In this document: piece by piece, positions 34,136 through 45,359 of the stretch
Position numbering within the stretch: the stretch's first letter is position 1
How the letters are laid out: every line of letters starts with the position of its first letter
NCBI GenBank assembly: GCA_017893485.1
Contig: CM030360.1
Span: forward strand, 151,286,647 to 151,350,646
Length of the DNA stretch: 64,000 nucleotides
Direction: 5' to 3'
From: Hemerocallis citrina
Taxonomy: Eukaryota; Streptophyta; Magnoliopsida; Asparagales; Asphodelaceae
Notes under the pieces: generated by a model
The model's database searches: none
What the model saw: the letters and a program-made list of their open reading frames with translations, nothing else
What the model was told of the DNA's origin: nothing
Made by a program: the position numbers and the translations under genes

Positions 34136-35032
34136 ATGAACAACCTCCTAAACATATTAAGTAAGGCTGGGCGTTTAGATGATGTCATGAAGATGTTCGA
34201 TGGGATGGAAGCTTTGAAATGTGTGCCAAATGTTGTTACCTATAAACATCATCATCAAAGCACTCTTCGACTCTAAATCTCATTCTACAGAAGTAGCTTC
34301 CTGGTTTGAGAAGATGAAAGAGAAGGGAATTGTTCCGAGTGAATATACTTACTCAATCCTAATTGACGGATTTTGTAAAACTAATCGATTGGAAAAGGCA
34401 GTGATGCTTTTAGAAGAGAAGGATGAGAAGGGATCTCCTCCTTGCCCTTCAGCCTATTGTAGTCTAATTGATGCTCTAGGTAAAGCCAAGCGTTATGAAG
34501 CTGCCACTGAATTGTTCAAGGAATTAAAAGAAAAAAATGTGGGTCTTCCACTTCACGGGTATATGCTGTTATGATTAAGCATTTTGGTAAATGTGGTCGT
34601 CTTAATGATGCTATAAACCCTTTTTGATGAAATGAAGAAACTTGGATGCACTCCCGATGTGTTTGCTTACGATGCTCTTATGTCCGGAATGGTCAGAGCA
34701 GGAATGATAGATGAAGCCCATTCCTTGCTCAGAACAATGCAAGAACATGGGCTTGTTCCTGATTTAAATTCTTATATAATATTATATTGAACGGGCTGGC
34801 CATGATGGGTGGGCCTATACGGGCAATGGAAATGCTCTCGAATATGAAAATGTCTAGAATGAAACCAAATGCTGTTTCGTATAATACAGTACTTGGTGCT
34901 CTTAGTTGAGTTGGAATGTTTGAGGAGGCAGCTAAATTGATGAAAGAAATGAACTCTATCGGGTTTGAATACGATCTCATTACTTACTCATCAATACTTG
35001 AGGCCATTGGAAAAATTGATGATGAACCTACA
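34136..35032 (+). pseudogene. Pentatricopeptide-repeat (PPR) protein pseudogene
   Basis: About eight P-type 35-residue PPR motifs can be read by changing frame, for example VPSEYTYSILIDGFCKTNR, PSAYCSLIDALGKAKRYEA, PDVFAYDALMSGMVRAGM and PNAVSYNTVLGALS. P-type PPR proteins bind organelle RNA one base per repeat. The wording resembles the Arabidopsis At3g16010 group as I remember it; this was not checked by search. Lesions include a one-base insertion near 34246, a deletion near 34540, extra bases near 34618 and 34778, and a TGA near 34905. The N-terminal half, including any transit peptide, is missing, and the 3' end fades near 35030. It is a decayed partial copy. Confidence 0.85.
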
Positions 35033-37298
35033 ACCTCCCCTTGTCTATAAGGAATCTGGTAGGCTTGTTCTTGTGGTATTTGTTTTTAACTGTAAGTTTA
35101 TTACCTATTACTGTAGTTGTTTTAACTAAAAAGGAAGAGCACACTTGTTGTTTTAGATATGTGTATTGATGTGTTTCTTTGTCTACTGGAAATTCTATGC
35201 AAATAATAAGATTTCTAGCATGGGGGTTTTTTTTTTTGAAGGATTTTTTCATTTTGGGTATTTTCCATAGTTCTGAGTCATCTATCTGGGTAATGGATAT
35301 CTCAAAGATGGATATTACTATCTTAATATCGATGATGTGAATAAAACAGGAATTAATGGAGACCAATGGTTTTATTTAACTATTTACTGCAAATTTAACC
35401 ACTTGTCATAATAAATGATTTATATTCATTCAAAAATCATTAAGACACTCACTCTTCGACAATCTGGTTTCTTTATGAGGTCTTTCTTACATATGAATAC
35501 GTAATGGCATCCTTATATATTTGGGTGATGGGATTTTGTTCACTTCTGCATTAAGCATACATTCCTCAGCTGTGTCTAAAGGCATGGTATGCTATTGTTT
35601 TATGTATTGGGAAGGTTGATCTACTTACTTCATTATATTGAAAGGTTAAGTTTAGTTTAGACAAAAATGCTTAGTAGTACTTTTCTTTTTCTTTTTAGTA
35701 GTGGAACATTCTGATGAAATTGAACAACAGTGTAGCAGGATTTCATCAACACCATTTAGAGGAAATTTGAAAATGAACAGTCGGATCATCACTGGTAATT
35801 GAATATAATTCAGCTTCGGACAAAAAAATGAACTGCAGAGGATGCTTTTGTTTGGATATGATATATTAGTATGAAGGTATAAGATAGTGAGGATGCTCAT
35901 TCATACACCTTTCACTAGAGTTGCAAAAAGTAGCCAAGATTTATTTGTAACAGTTCTACAATCATTATTTTACTATATTTCTTCTTGTCATTATAACAAT
36001 TAATCCTGGTTATTCCTCAGTGTTATCTCAATGGAGTCATATTGATTTCATGTAATAACATTTTTGACACGTGTCGGAAGTGCAGGACCTGTTCAAAGAG
36101 TGTCCATGAAGTGTCGGTGTTTGACACTGGCTCCATGAGAGAAGCATTTGTGCTCCATGCAAATACATGTACAGATATTTTCACATGCATGCAATTCTAA
36201 TTTTGTTGCTATTCAACATTTAAATGTCTTCCAGTATATTTTTCCATTGCTAAAGCTTTTGTGGAACAGGAACAAAAATCTGGGTGTCTACAACAACTGC
36301 TTCAATTACTACTACTTCTATTACATAAGCAATCCACATCAGTTGCTCATCATTATTGGGTATATTTTATTCATACATCAATTGAGAACAATGATGCATT
36401 TTGTAACTTAAATTGGTTGCTATGAAGCAGTTGCTGCTTGTTGGTATGAATCTTGTGTTTGATAAATGCCCTGAAATATGTTGATTCATTAGTTTATTTC
36501 TTACTCTTATGTATGACTTAAACTTTTTTATAATTTTTTTTGAAATTTGAATCAAATTTCCTTAAATGCAGTTAGCCTATCTTTTAGCCCTATTTTTAGT
36601 TCTAAACTGTTACTGTAAAACCTTGGTTTATTGTGTAAATAAGAGTTATGTTTAATTACTATTTTAACACATTGTTTAGCACTATACCATCCTTTATGTT
36701 ATCAATATTATGATACTTTTTTGAAAAGACGAATTTCATGAGTTCGTAATATCATCAGTAAATATACATGGGTCCAAATAATATAATATCATCAGTCAAT
36801 ATAAGTTATTGAATATGCATGTAATAAAGCAGTACTGGACATTTAATATGTAGATTTGTATCATATCTTAGATATAAGTATGTAGAATGGTTAATAAAAT
36901 CAACAATCTACTTGTTTGATTACGTTAGATGTTGTTCATTTATGCATATGTTGAATATACAAGGATCAACATTGAAAATAGAAATGTTGATCATTTGAAA
37001 GAATGGCTTAGCTTATATATTCATTTATTTGCATATTGAATTGTACTTTCTTTTGCGAAGTATTGCAGTCAATCACCTGGATAACTATATTACTACAGTT
37101 ATAACAAAAGATCAAAGTCTGGCCTCATTCCCTTGTTTCAATTCACACATATAAATATTTGTTATCTATTGAGACAATGATTTGGAATCTGTTTATTTCT
37201 AAATAGGAGTTATAAAATTGATATTTACAGAAAGCACCCGGATATGGACTCATGGTCTTACACTGGTTGCCTACTCACCAACTAGCATTTATTAATTT

Positions 37299-37301
<3 letters not shown>
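35033..37301. other. AT-rich intergenic DNA, no gene seen
   Basis: Short open frames only, without recognisable motifs. It may hold old 3' flank or intron sequence of the PPR locus. I found no clear repeat boundaries. Confidence 0.4.

Positions 37302-37361
<60 letters not shown>
37302..37361. repeat. TA microsatellite
   Basis: About 30 TA units, directly abutting the left arm of the MITE at 37362. Confidence 0.92.
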
Positions 37362-37364
<3 letters not shown>

Positions 37365-37757
37365 TAATGTGAGCCTCATATTTGTATGAGGAAATTTTTC
37401 TCATACAAAGTGATTATACTCACTTGGTGGGACCCTTATGGAAGATCTGCTCCGTCCATCATCTTTATCATGCTAATGGATGTATGTGTAGAAAAAATCA
37501 AGTGGTTTGAAGGTCATGCATCCATGCATCATGTGAGTCCAATTTGTGGTTCGATCTGTATTACTGTTGAAATCGTTCAATTTTCATCCATATGATGCAT
37601 GGGTGAATGATCTCCAAACCACTTAATTTTTTCTACACATACATCCATTAGTATGATAAACATGATGGGCGGAGTGGATCTTCCATAAGGGTCCCACCAA
37701 GTGAGTATAATCACTTTGTATGAGGAAAATTTCCTCATACAAATATGAGGCTCACAT

Positions 37758-37762
<5 letters not shown>
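37362..37762. mobile_element. Long-inverted-repeat MITE in a TA/TC microsatellite
   Basis: The left arm, gagtaatgtgagcctcatat, is the complement of the right arm ending at 37762. The arms stay complementary for about 170 bp, including cacttggtgggacccttatg, around a loop near 37530-37590. The left neighbour is a TA run; the right neighbours are a TC run (37760-37802) and another TA run. No coding capacity. Confidence 0.92.

Positions 37763-37836
<74 letters not shown>
37760..37836. repeat. TC then TA microsatellite
   Basis: About 21 TC units pass directly into about 17 TA units, right of the MITE. Confidence 0.92.
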
Positions 37837-37838
<2 letters not shown>

Positions 37839-38157
37839 GATATTGAGACCTCTTCTTCTCTTCTCTATTGACTTGGAGTTTGGCCAACTTGAGATCAAAG
37901 AGGTAATTAGCAGTTTCTGAATTTTATTTTGTTACTTAAATTTATGGTTTTCAGCTACAGTTTTTTGGGTTAGATTTTTCTTGGGTATGATGGAAATTAA
38001 TTAGCTTTGTGATGAGGAAATCACATCCTTATAATTCAGGATCTGCTTGTGTTGTCTATTGAGAACTATTGCAATTATTAATATAATTCAGGATCATCCA
38101 TAATTGTTAATAATATTGATCAAAGAACATGGCTGGAAAACACTCATCTTTTTGCAG

Positions 38158-38718
38158 TTTCCACAGAATCTGAAAAGCTCTGAAGTACCTGATACATATA
38201 CGTCTGGATCAAAGTCCTTTAATGGAAGCAAACAAATAGATCCAGAACCAAGCTATAATAAATGGGTCAAGCACCTCTGCTCCAACCCATTGGATCCTAT
38301 TGTAGTTACTCCTAAGAGATTCAAGATCGGAGATGCTAATTCTTATATTGGTGCAATGCAAAATCTGCTTAGTAGAGCAGTGAATTACACCAGAACCATA
38401 TCTGACTTGCCTGAACCTCAGCAGCAGCAGCAGCTCGATAGGACAATTTCTTTGGAAAAGAATGGTAGGCCAGTCATGGGGATTCTGTGAAATCAATGCC
38501 TTGGGTTTAGAGATGGTGTCGTAATAGCAAAGAGAAAGTCCACAGAAAGCAGTTCTATTTCATCCAGAGAATTCAAATGTGGCACCTGAAAAGTTTGAAG
38601 CCAAGCAGTTTCCAAGTCTAGCTGCAATGGCTTTAGTCGGGAAGCAAGTGATAAATTTCAAACCATGCGAGTTTCGGAAGAGGGGATCCACCACAGTAGT
38701 CTGGAATATTTGATGATC
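38158..38718 (+). pseudogene. Remnant of an unrecognised gene
   Basis: An acceptor-like tttttgcag ends at 38157. The frame then reads FPQNLKSSEVPDTY, DPEPSYNKWVKHLCSNPLDP, VTPKRFKIGDANSYIGAMQN and a Gln run, and stops at TGA 38488. Another frame is open from about 38545 to 38718 (FPSLAAMALVGKQVINFKPC, then EFRKRGSTTVVWNI and stop). The wording has natural protein composition and both parts look like one protein broken by a frameshift or an unseen splice. A possible upstream exon ends near 37902 (LEIKE, then gtaatt). I do not recognise the family. Confidence 0.5.
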
Positions 38719-38759
38719 AGTATTATGTTTAAATCATGACTTTTGCATGGAATGCAAAT

Positions 38760-39989
38760 TCCCCAGGGATGGAGAACATATATAGAGTAGGTTGTTGAAG
38801 TTTTCTTAAGCATATTTATGTTAACAAAGTGCATTATTATTATTATTATTTATCCCATAAGCTCAACTCCTATCATATTTTTTTGTTCATGTACGTCTTT
38901 GGTTCAGTCTCTCAGCAAGATTTCATTTTTTTCAAATACTTCGGTAGTTTTACAGCAATCTCCCCTTATATTTATTCATATCTTCAGTTCAGTTAACATT
39001 AATCTTCTCTTTTACAATACATGCGCACAATAGATTTATGATTAGTAGATGTGGCCAAGCACAGCTTTGCAAAAGGATGTTTCTCTCTTTTCTTTTTCTT
39101 CTCACTTCTTTTGTTGTTGTCATTGTTGTTTTTGTTGTTGATTTCTGAATTCCTTTGCGTTTCAGAATCCAAATGTGAGAACTGGAATAATGATTAATGT
39201 CAGCATACATTTTTGCGGAGCATGCCAAGATTTTGTTAAACCATTTTTATCAGCTTTGTTCATTTCTGTATGTGATATTTTCTTCAGTAAGCTAAGGTAC
39301 ATGTTACTGTCGGGTATAAAAACATGTAATTCGATCTTTTGCTGAAAGCTGCCTCTTTTCTAGAAAGTTGTTCCTTAATGACAAGTTGAAATGAGTGTTT
39401 CTAGAATATTACAAGCAATTACAAGCAATTGTCGGGAAATATTATTATTAAAAAGGATGAACAATAAATTACAATAAATTTTAAGCTCAAGAAAGTTAAA
39501 AGTCGAAAGTGATGATTGATCTTATGAAAAATACAATGATATCCGTTTAGGATTTACTAATTTTTTTTTTAATAACTTTTTTTAATATCAGTTTTAAGTT
39601 CAAGAAAGTTAAAATCGAAAATGATGATTAATCTTATGAAAAATATAATGATTATATCTTTATGTTTTAGATGAAACTATTACGCATATAGTTCTCTCTT
39701 ACATCATTCGAATTTTAATACATTTGTGCTTTGTTTTGATTGGATTTTTGCTATAATTGATTAAACTTGGGTTCTTAATGCTTGCTTCAAGCTTGATTTC
39801 GATGAGTTTGTTGTCGTTGGAGTAATTTTGAAATTCATGGTTTGCTTTTTAAGATGATTGACTTACTCGAATTTGTAGTTTGAAGAATATGGGTGTGCTA
39901 AATGCAAGAATGTTTATATAAAATTTTCAACATTTATGTGCACCAAGTCACGTGCACTTGGTGCACGGTAAATTCCTAAATTCCAACTA

Positions 39990-39990
<1 letters not shown>
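38760..39990. other. AT-rich intergenic DNA with a small direct repeat
   Basis: No gene seen. A block of about 65 bp (ctcaagaaagttaaaa..cttatgaaaaata) occurs near 39484 and again near 39598. The short tandem doublets acaagcaatt and acaataaatt lie near 39411 and 39465. Confidence 0.5.

Positions 39991-39991
<1 letters not shown>

Positions 39992-40032
<41 letters not shown>
39992..40032. repeat. TA microsatellite
   Basis: TA run directly before the Helitron-like cluster. Confidence 0.9.
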
Positions 40033-40035
<3 letters not shown>

Positions 40036-40589
40036 TAGTAATTTACACGTGCGATGCACGTCTTAATAAATATAGTTTTTTAAAAGTAAAAATTCGGACA
40101 TAGTCTGGGTTTGAACCTAAGACCTCCTTTATAATAGTTATGCACGTGTGTTGCACGCGTTGATATATTTACAAATGACACTAAGGCCTTCTCTCATTAT
40201 AATATCAGAGATTTACCCGTGCGATACACATTTTAATAAGTATAGTTTTTTTTAAAAAAATAAAAATTCAGAAGTAGTCTGGATTTGAACCTAAGACCTC
40301 CTTTATAATAGTTATGCACGTGCATTGCACGCATTGATAGATTGACAAATGACATTAAGGTCTTCTCATATTATAATATTATTACTAGTAATATATACGT
40401 GCAATGCACATATTAATTTTTTAAAAAAATTTAAAGTAAAAACTTTGATTTACACGTGCGATACGTATCTTAATAAATAGGATTATATATTTTTAAAAGT
40501 AAATGTGAAGACTATAATAGGAGAGTTACATGCGTTGCACGTAAGTAGATTTACAACTCCAACTTTTCCATTATAATAGTTATTATATA

Positions 40590-40640
40590 TTATATTATAG
40601 ATAGATGGATAGATAGATGGATAGATAGATAGATAGATAA
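40590..40640. repeat. ATAG/GATA microsatellite
   Basis: Repeated tagatagatgga and atagatagata words within the Helitron-like cluster. Confidence 0.8.
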
Positions 40641-41301
40641 TAATTTACACGTGTGATGCACATTTAATATATTAAAAAAAAATAAAGTAAGAAATCTGAC
40701 GTAGTGAGGACTTGAACCTGAGACCTCCTTCATATTAGTTATACACGTGAAATGCACGCGTTGGTAGATTTACAAATGACACTAAGGCCTTCTCCCATTA
40801 TAATATTAGAGATATTACTAATAATTCACACGTGCGATACACGTCCTAATAAAAAAAATTAAAACAAAAACTCTGATGTAGTGAGGACTCGAACTTGAAA
40901 CCTCATTCACATTAGTTATGTACGTGCGTCACACGTGCTGATAGATTTACAAATGACACTAAGGCCTTCTCCCATTACATACATCTTAATAAATATAGTT
41001 TTTTTAAAGTAAAAATTCAGACGTAGTCTGGGTTTGAACCTAAGATATTCTTTTTAATAGTTATGCACGTGCGTTGCACGCGTTGATAGATTTGCAAATG
41101 ACACTAAGACCTTCTCCCATTATAATATTAGAGATTAGAGATTAGAGATTAGAGATTTATACGTGCGATGCACGTATTAATAAATATAGTTTCTTTTAAG
41201 TAAAAATTCAGAAGTAATCTAGATTTAAACCTAAAACCTCCTTTATAATAGTTATGCGCGTGTGTTGCACGCGTTGATAGATTGACAAATGACACTATGG
41301 C

Positions 41302-42116
41302 CAGTGGCAGAGCTAGACTAATCAAAATGGGGGTTCCATTTTTTTTCCCGACATCGACATGATTGTTGTCGAAAATTCATTACTTTATTTTTGTTTTGAA
41401 AAATCAAAGTAGTTGGATCAAAATAAAATTATAATCAAAGTAAATATTTGAATTAATGTTCTTAGTATCATGTCTTTTTTGGCACTTGTACAGTTGTACT
41501 CTAAATTTTGTAAGAGTAATAATAATCAATAATCGTACTACACTATTTACACTATTATAATACCAGAGGCTAAGAGATGCGACCCAAATGAATATATATA
41601 CTTGTAACTTGTGTACACACTATCTTCTTATTCAAAATTTTATCCAAGCATTATACAGATCAAATAATACGCATTATTGTTAAGATTAAAAAAAAGTCTG
41701 TGGGTAGAAAAAAATGATTTGTTCATACTTGTATCAACACAATAAAATCCATACTACATACTTAGAATTGAATCAACAAAATGATTTAGAATTGAAATCC
41801 AGACTACATATTATACAAAGAGATGAGAGAATGAGAGAACCAAGGAAGTTTGGGCTTAATTAATGGGTTGCGTTCGAGTTTCTTTTTTTAAGCTTGAGTA
41901 GTTTGAATTAATTAATATTAATAGAATGAGAGTGAATTATTTTTTAGTCCAAAATCCATATCACTATTTCGGCCTTTAAGAGGTGGACTGAGCTTGAGGG
42001 TTTCAAAAAATTTTAACTGGGGGGCCAAATAAAAATTTTGGCCTATATGAAGAGAGTTTTACAAAAATTTTGGGGTCCCAAATGTCCCCCCTACTCACCC
42101 TCTCTCTCCGCCCCTG
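41302..42116. mobile_element. Non-autonomous hAT element (815 bp)
   Basis: It starts CAGTGGCAGAGCTAG and ends CTCTCTCCGCCCCTG, imperfect inverted ends with the CAG..CTG form usual for hAT elements. The flanks ACTATGGC and ACTAAGGA agree at 6 of 8 bases; the undisturbed family sequence there is actaaggc. No transposase frame. It lies in a Helitron-like unit, splitting its gacactaaggccttct word. Confidence 0.78.
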
Positions 42117-42429
42117 ACTAAGGACTTCTACCATTATAATAACTACTATTATACACGTGCTGTGCAGGTGGGGAAAACGGGGGGAATGAAAAGGGCAAAG
42201 AAAAAAATTCTACCAGCACGTGCATTGCACGGGTTGGGATATGGACAAATTACACTAAAGCCTTCTCCCATTATAGTAGTAGAGACAAGCAGAAAAGTTA
42301 GATGTGGTTTTTTTGAAAATATACTTCAGGTAGGTTTTTTGCAACTATACTTGAGTGTGGTTTTCTGCACACAAAAAAGTTCAATAAGGTTTTCTGCATA
42401 AAGAGGATACATAAAGAGGATAGTTCAAG

Positions 42430-42461
<32 letters not shown>

Positions 42462-43054
42462 CCTTTCAATTTTAGCCTAATTTCATATTAGTTATGTACT
42501 TATGTACATGCGTCAGACGTGTTGATAGATTTACAAATGACACTCAGCTCTCCTCCCATTATAATATTATACAGATGACACTAAGGTCTTCTCCCATTAT
42601 AATATTATAGTGTAATGTACGTGCGATGCACGTCTACAAAAGGTAAAGTCATCAAATTAAATCAATATATTAGAATAAGAAAAAAAATAGTTTATATTTG
42701 AATGTTTTGATTTGAGCTACACGTGCGGTGTACATTTATATTTATTGGATATAGTTTGGACGTGTATTATACATGCTTATATAGTTACAAAGTTAGGGTT
42801 TGTTTGTTACAAACCCCAACTCTCGTATTAAAATAGTAGAGATAGTAATTTACACGTGCAATGCACGTTTTAATAATTTCAAAAAAAATAAAAATAAAAA
42901 TAAAAACTTTGACATAGGGAGGATTTGAACCGGAAACCTCCTTTATATTAGTTATGTACGTGCGTTGCACATGTTGGTAGAATGACAAAATGACAAATGA
43001 TACTAAGGCATTCTCCCATTATAATATTAGAGATTAGAGATTAGAGATTAGAGA

Positions 43055-43218
43055 TATATATAGAATAAACATACAAACCTTGTTCAAAAGACAAAATAAA
43101 TACAAACCATATATTCAGAATATGTCTTAGAGAGCAACATATAAAGGAATCCCAATAAAAGAATAATAATGAATCTCCCTCCCACAATTCAAAACCAATA
43201 TTTAAATATCCAAACAAT
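43055..43218 (-). other. Probable 3' flank of the small membrane-protein gene
   Basis: 164 bp between the Helitron-like cluster and the stop codon of the minus-strand gene. AT-rich; it probably contains the 3' UTR. Confidence 0.4.
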
Positions 43219-43461
43219 TTAGTCTTTGGCTGCGTCAACTGGCCTAGGAGTCACAACCTCACCCTCCGGTGGCAGATCGGCGAGCAATGCCAGAAATCTC
43301 CGAATGCTGACTGATCGAGCCGGTTTGAAACTTGTAGACCTCATGATCGTAGAAGAGGAGAAGATGGATGAAGAATTGGATAGAATGACAAAGACGATAG
43401 CTTGAACAAGAAGGAACAACCCAACCTTCACCAAATCCTCACTTGAACTTTCAAAAGCCAT
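43219..43461 (-). CDS. Small conserved-type membrane protein, 80 residues, single exon
   Basis: The frame begins ATG 43461 (context tccATGG) and ends at 43219. The N-terminus is MAFESSSEDLVKVG. Residues about 12-32 (VKVGLFLLVQAIVFVILSNS) form one hydrophobic span. The tail is basic and Ser-rich (FKPARSVSIRRFLALLADLP) and ends acidic/Pro-rich. I recall similar short plant proteins of unknown function with a hydrophobic span followed by an SxxPARSVSIRR-like motif, but have no name for them. A TATA box lies 128 bp upstream, the frame has no lesions, and the neighbouring TEs do not enter the gene. Role unknown; a membrane location is inferred from the hydrophobic span. Confidence 0.75.
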   Translation of the reverse strand: MAFESSSEDLVKVGLFLLVQAIVFVILSNSSSIFSSSTIMRSTSFKPARSVSIRRFLALLADLPPEGEVVTPRPVDAAKD

Positions 43462-43588
43462 GGATATGATACAAGTATGTTACTAGTAATCAAAATTATA
43501 TAGAAGAGGTGAGTTTGAGAAGAGATGTATAATTGAGCAAGTGCTGGATGTGTTTGTATATGACGAAATAGTTGAGAGTGGAAGGTGC

Positions 43589-43595
43589 TTATATA
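43589..43595 (-). promoter_or_regulatory. TATA box of the small membrane-protein gene
   Basis: TATATAA on the minus strand (cttatataagcacc). The usual 30-bp spacing would put the transcription start near 43560, about 100 bp before the ATG. Confidence 0.6.
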
Positions 43596-43744
43596 AGGTT
43601 TTGAGCCACCTCTTTGACTCTCATACTTTCTCAGAAGCTGCTCATGAGTTTGTTTTCTTCTCTTTTCCTTTGCATGTTCATCATATATTATTGTATAACA
43701 AGACTTTTTCAAAGACCTTGTAGCATTTTTGAATGGGATATACA

Positions 43745-43775
43745 AATAATAATAATAATAATAATAATAATAAAG
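43745..43775. repeat. AAT microsatellite
   Basis: About nine AAT units upstream of the small gene's TATA box. Confidence 0.9.
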
Positions 43776-44065
43776 CCACTCTTTGAAAAACATTGTTTTA
43801 TTTCTTAGGAATTGAGCTCGAAAGTTGGGAAGCTTCTGTGGCTCCACATGCTAATCCAAGAACAAAGAAAAATTTCCAGAGATTTTTCTATAAACTAGTG
43901 GGTATACTTCCTTGATATCTAAATAATAATTAAACCATAAAATTAAATTAAAAAAAACAGAGACATAATTTTATCATGTAGTCATCTACTTAGGCTACGA
44001 GTCTACGACCCTTCAGGAGTAAAACGTAAAAACCTAGGCACATTCCTCAATCTGCTTAAGTTTCC

Positions 44066-44096
<31 letters not shown>

Positions 44097-44294
44097 AAGG
44101 GGACAAAAAAAAAAAGAGACAGTCCAATATTTGACTGATTTCCGTATAGAGTAATTGAAATCTACATGTTGATATATGTTTGATGTCTTACAAAAAAGGA
44201 ATATCCATCTAAAAATGAGAAATTTCCAGATGCATCTTCAACTATTTCAACAAATATGATTTGAATTGATTCTTGGAAGTCAAAATTATATATA
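43776..44294. other. Upstream intergenic DNA, no gene seen
   Basis: AT-rich. A GAA run (about 44069-44099) is followed by an A run. No coding region seen. Confidence 0.4.
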
Positions 44295-44533
44295 CTAATA
44301 TAATGTACGTGCGATGCACGTCTAAAAAAATTAAAATGATCAAACTAAATGAATATATATTGAATAAGAAAAACATACTTCATATTTAAATATTTTGATT
44401 TGGACTACATGTGCAGAGCACATTTATATTTGTTAGATATAATTTAAATGTGTATTGTAAGTATTTATATAGTTACAAAATTAGAATTTGCTTGTTATGT
44501 AACAAACCCGAACTCTCCTATTTTAATAGTAGA
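44295..44533 (-). mobile_element. Single Helitron-like mini-element (about 239 bp)
   Basis: On the minus strand it begins TCTACTATTAAAATAGGAGA after an A and ends with a hairpin gacgtgcatcgcacgta and TTAG before a T (C of CTAG changed). It resembles the roughly 235-bp unit at about 42607-42840. Confidence 0.65.
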
Positions 44534-45256
44534 TATAAATATATATTCAGGAGATATATTCAGGAGTACAGCTACTTATATCCAACCTTTTTCGTAGTAC
44601 AGCTAATTATATTCAGGAGATAATGATGATTAAGCAATAGTAATCTGCATTCAAACATTTGATTTGAGCCAGAGACAAATGTTGGTCAATGTGGTGAGAT
44701 AAGTGCAAAGCTCAGATCCACGTGTACTAATATACTAGCACGTGGTTTATTAGAGTTGGTCACCAATTGCTTTCAAATACACGGGGGGGCAAACAGTCAA
44801 AGCCCCAAGTTTAATCTCAAAATTAATAGAAGAGGTTAGGAAATTACCTCTGTTCTGTACTTTGTACCAAATTGCAATATTTTTCACTCAAAAATATAAA
44901 ATATAAAATATAAATCAACTAATTCAAAATAAGCTTCAACTTTTCGACAACCAATTGAAGACCTCAAATCACAGTAGAAAAAGAAAAGAGCATTTGGCCA
45001 ACCATGTATGAGTATTGTCTTCGGTAGTATATAAAATGCTTGTCACTATAACTGGTTCAGATACAATACATGCAATATTACACAATTGAGAAGGGTGAAG
45101 CAAATCTCAATTTTACTGAAACAATAAGATGAAGAGAGAAAATTTGATCATCTGCTGTAAATGTGGCCCCGACGAAGTTTTAAGTTTCCTTTTGCAGCAG
45201 CTCATTATGCCTTTTGCTTTCAACATTTTTGATCCACCTGAAAGGTAATGATTTCG
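44534..45256. other. Intergenic DNA and 3' flank of ARFRP1
   Basis: No other gene seen. The last 100-200 bases before 45257 probably hold the 3' UTR of the minus-strand ARFRP1 gene. Confidence 0.4.
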
Positions 45257-45359
45257 CTAAACATTTGCAAAAGCATCTGCACGCATTCTTAACGATTCTG
45301 TTCGTTTACTTCTTTCCATCACCCCCACCAACCAGTCAATAGCTGATCTAATTCCAATT
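45257..45359 (-). CDS. ARFRP1: ARFRP1 exon 6
   Basis: Completes the Gly codon shared with exon 5, then reads IGIRSAIDWLVGVMERSKR, a C-terminal helix and FANV, with TAG at 45257-45259. The acceptor is gtgcag. Confidence 0.93.

Larger units (their letters stand above)
40035..43054 (-). mobile_element. Cluster of tandem Helitron-like mini-elements (minus strand)
   Basis: Read on the minus strand, each unit starts with TCTCTAATATTATAATGGGA, continues through aaggccttagtgtcatttg and a tRNA-B-box-like stretch, and ends with the hairpin acgtgcatcgcacgt and CTAG. About ten hairpin copies occur, near 40047, 40211, 40397, 40454, 40650, 40830, 41160, 42152, 42613, 42720 and 42854. The outer edges fit A|TC..CTAG|T (43054/43055 and 40035/40034). 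No Rep/helicase coding sequence is present. A hAT element (41302-42116) and a poly-T run (about 42430-42461) interrupt it. Units are diverged and of uneven length (mostly 170-190 bp; one type about 235 bp). Confidence 0.72.

Noticed and set aside
40035..43054. CRISPR-like array of spaced repeats
   Set aside because: Plant nuclear DNA; units are diverged, carry Helitron-like ends and lack regular spacers.
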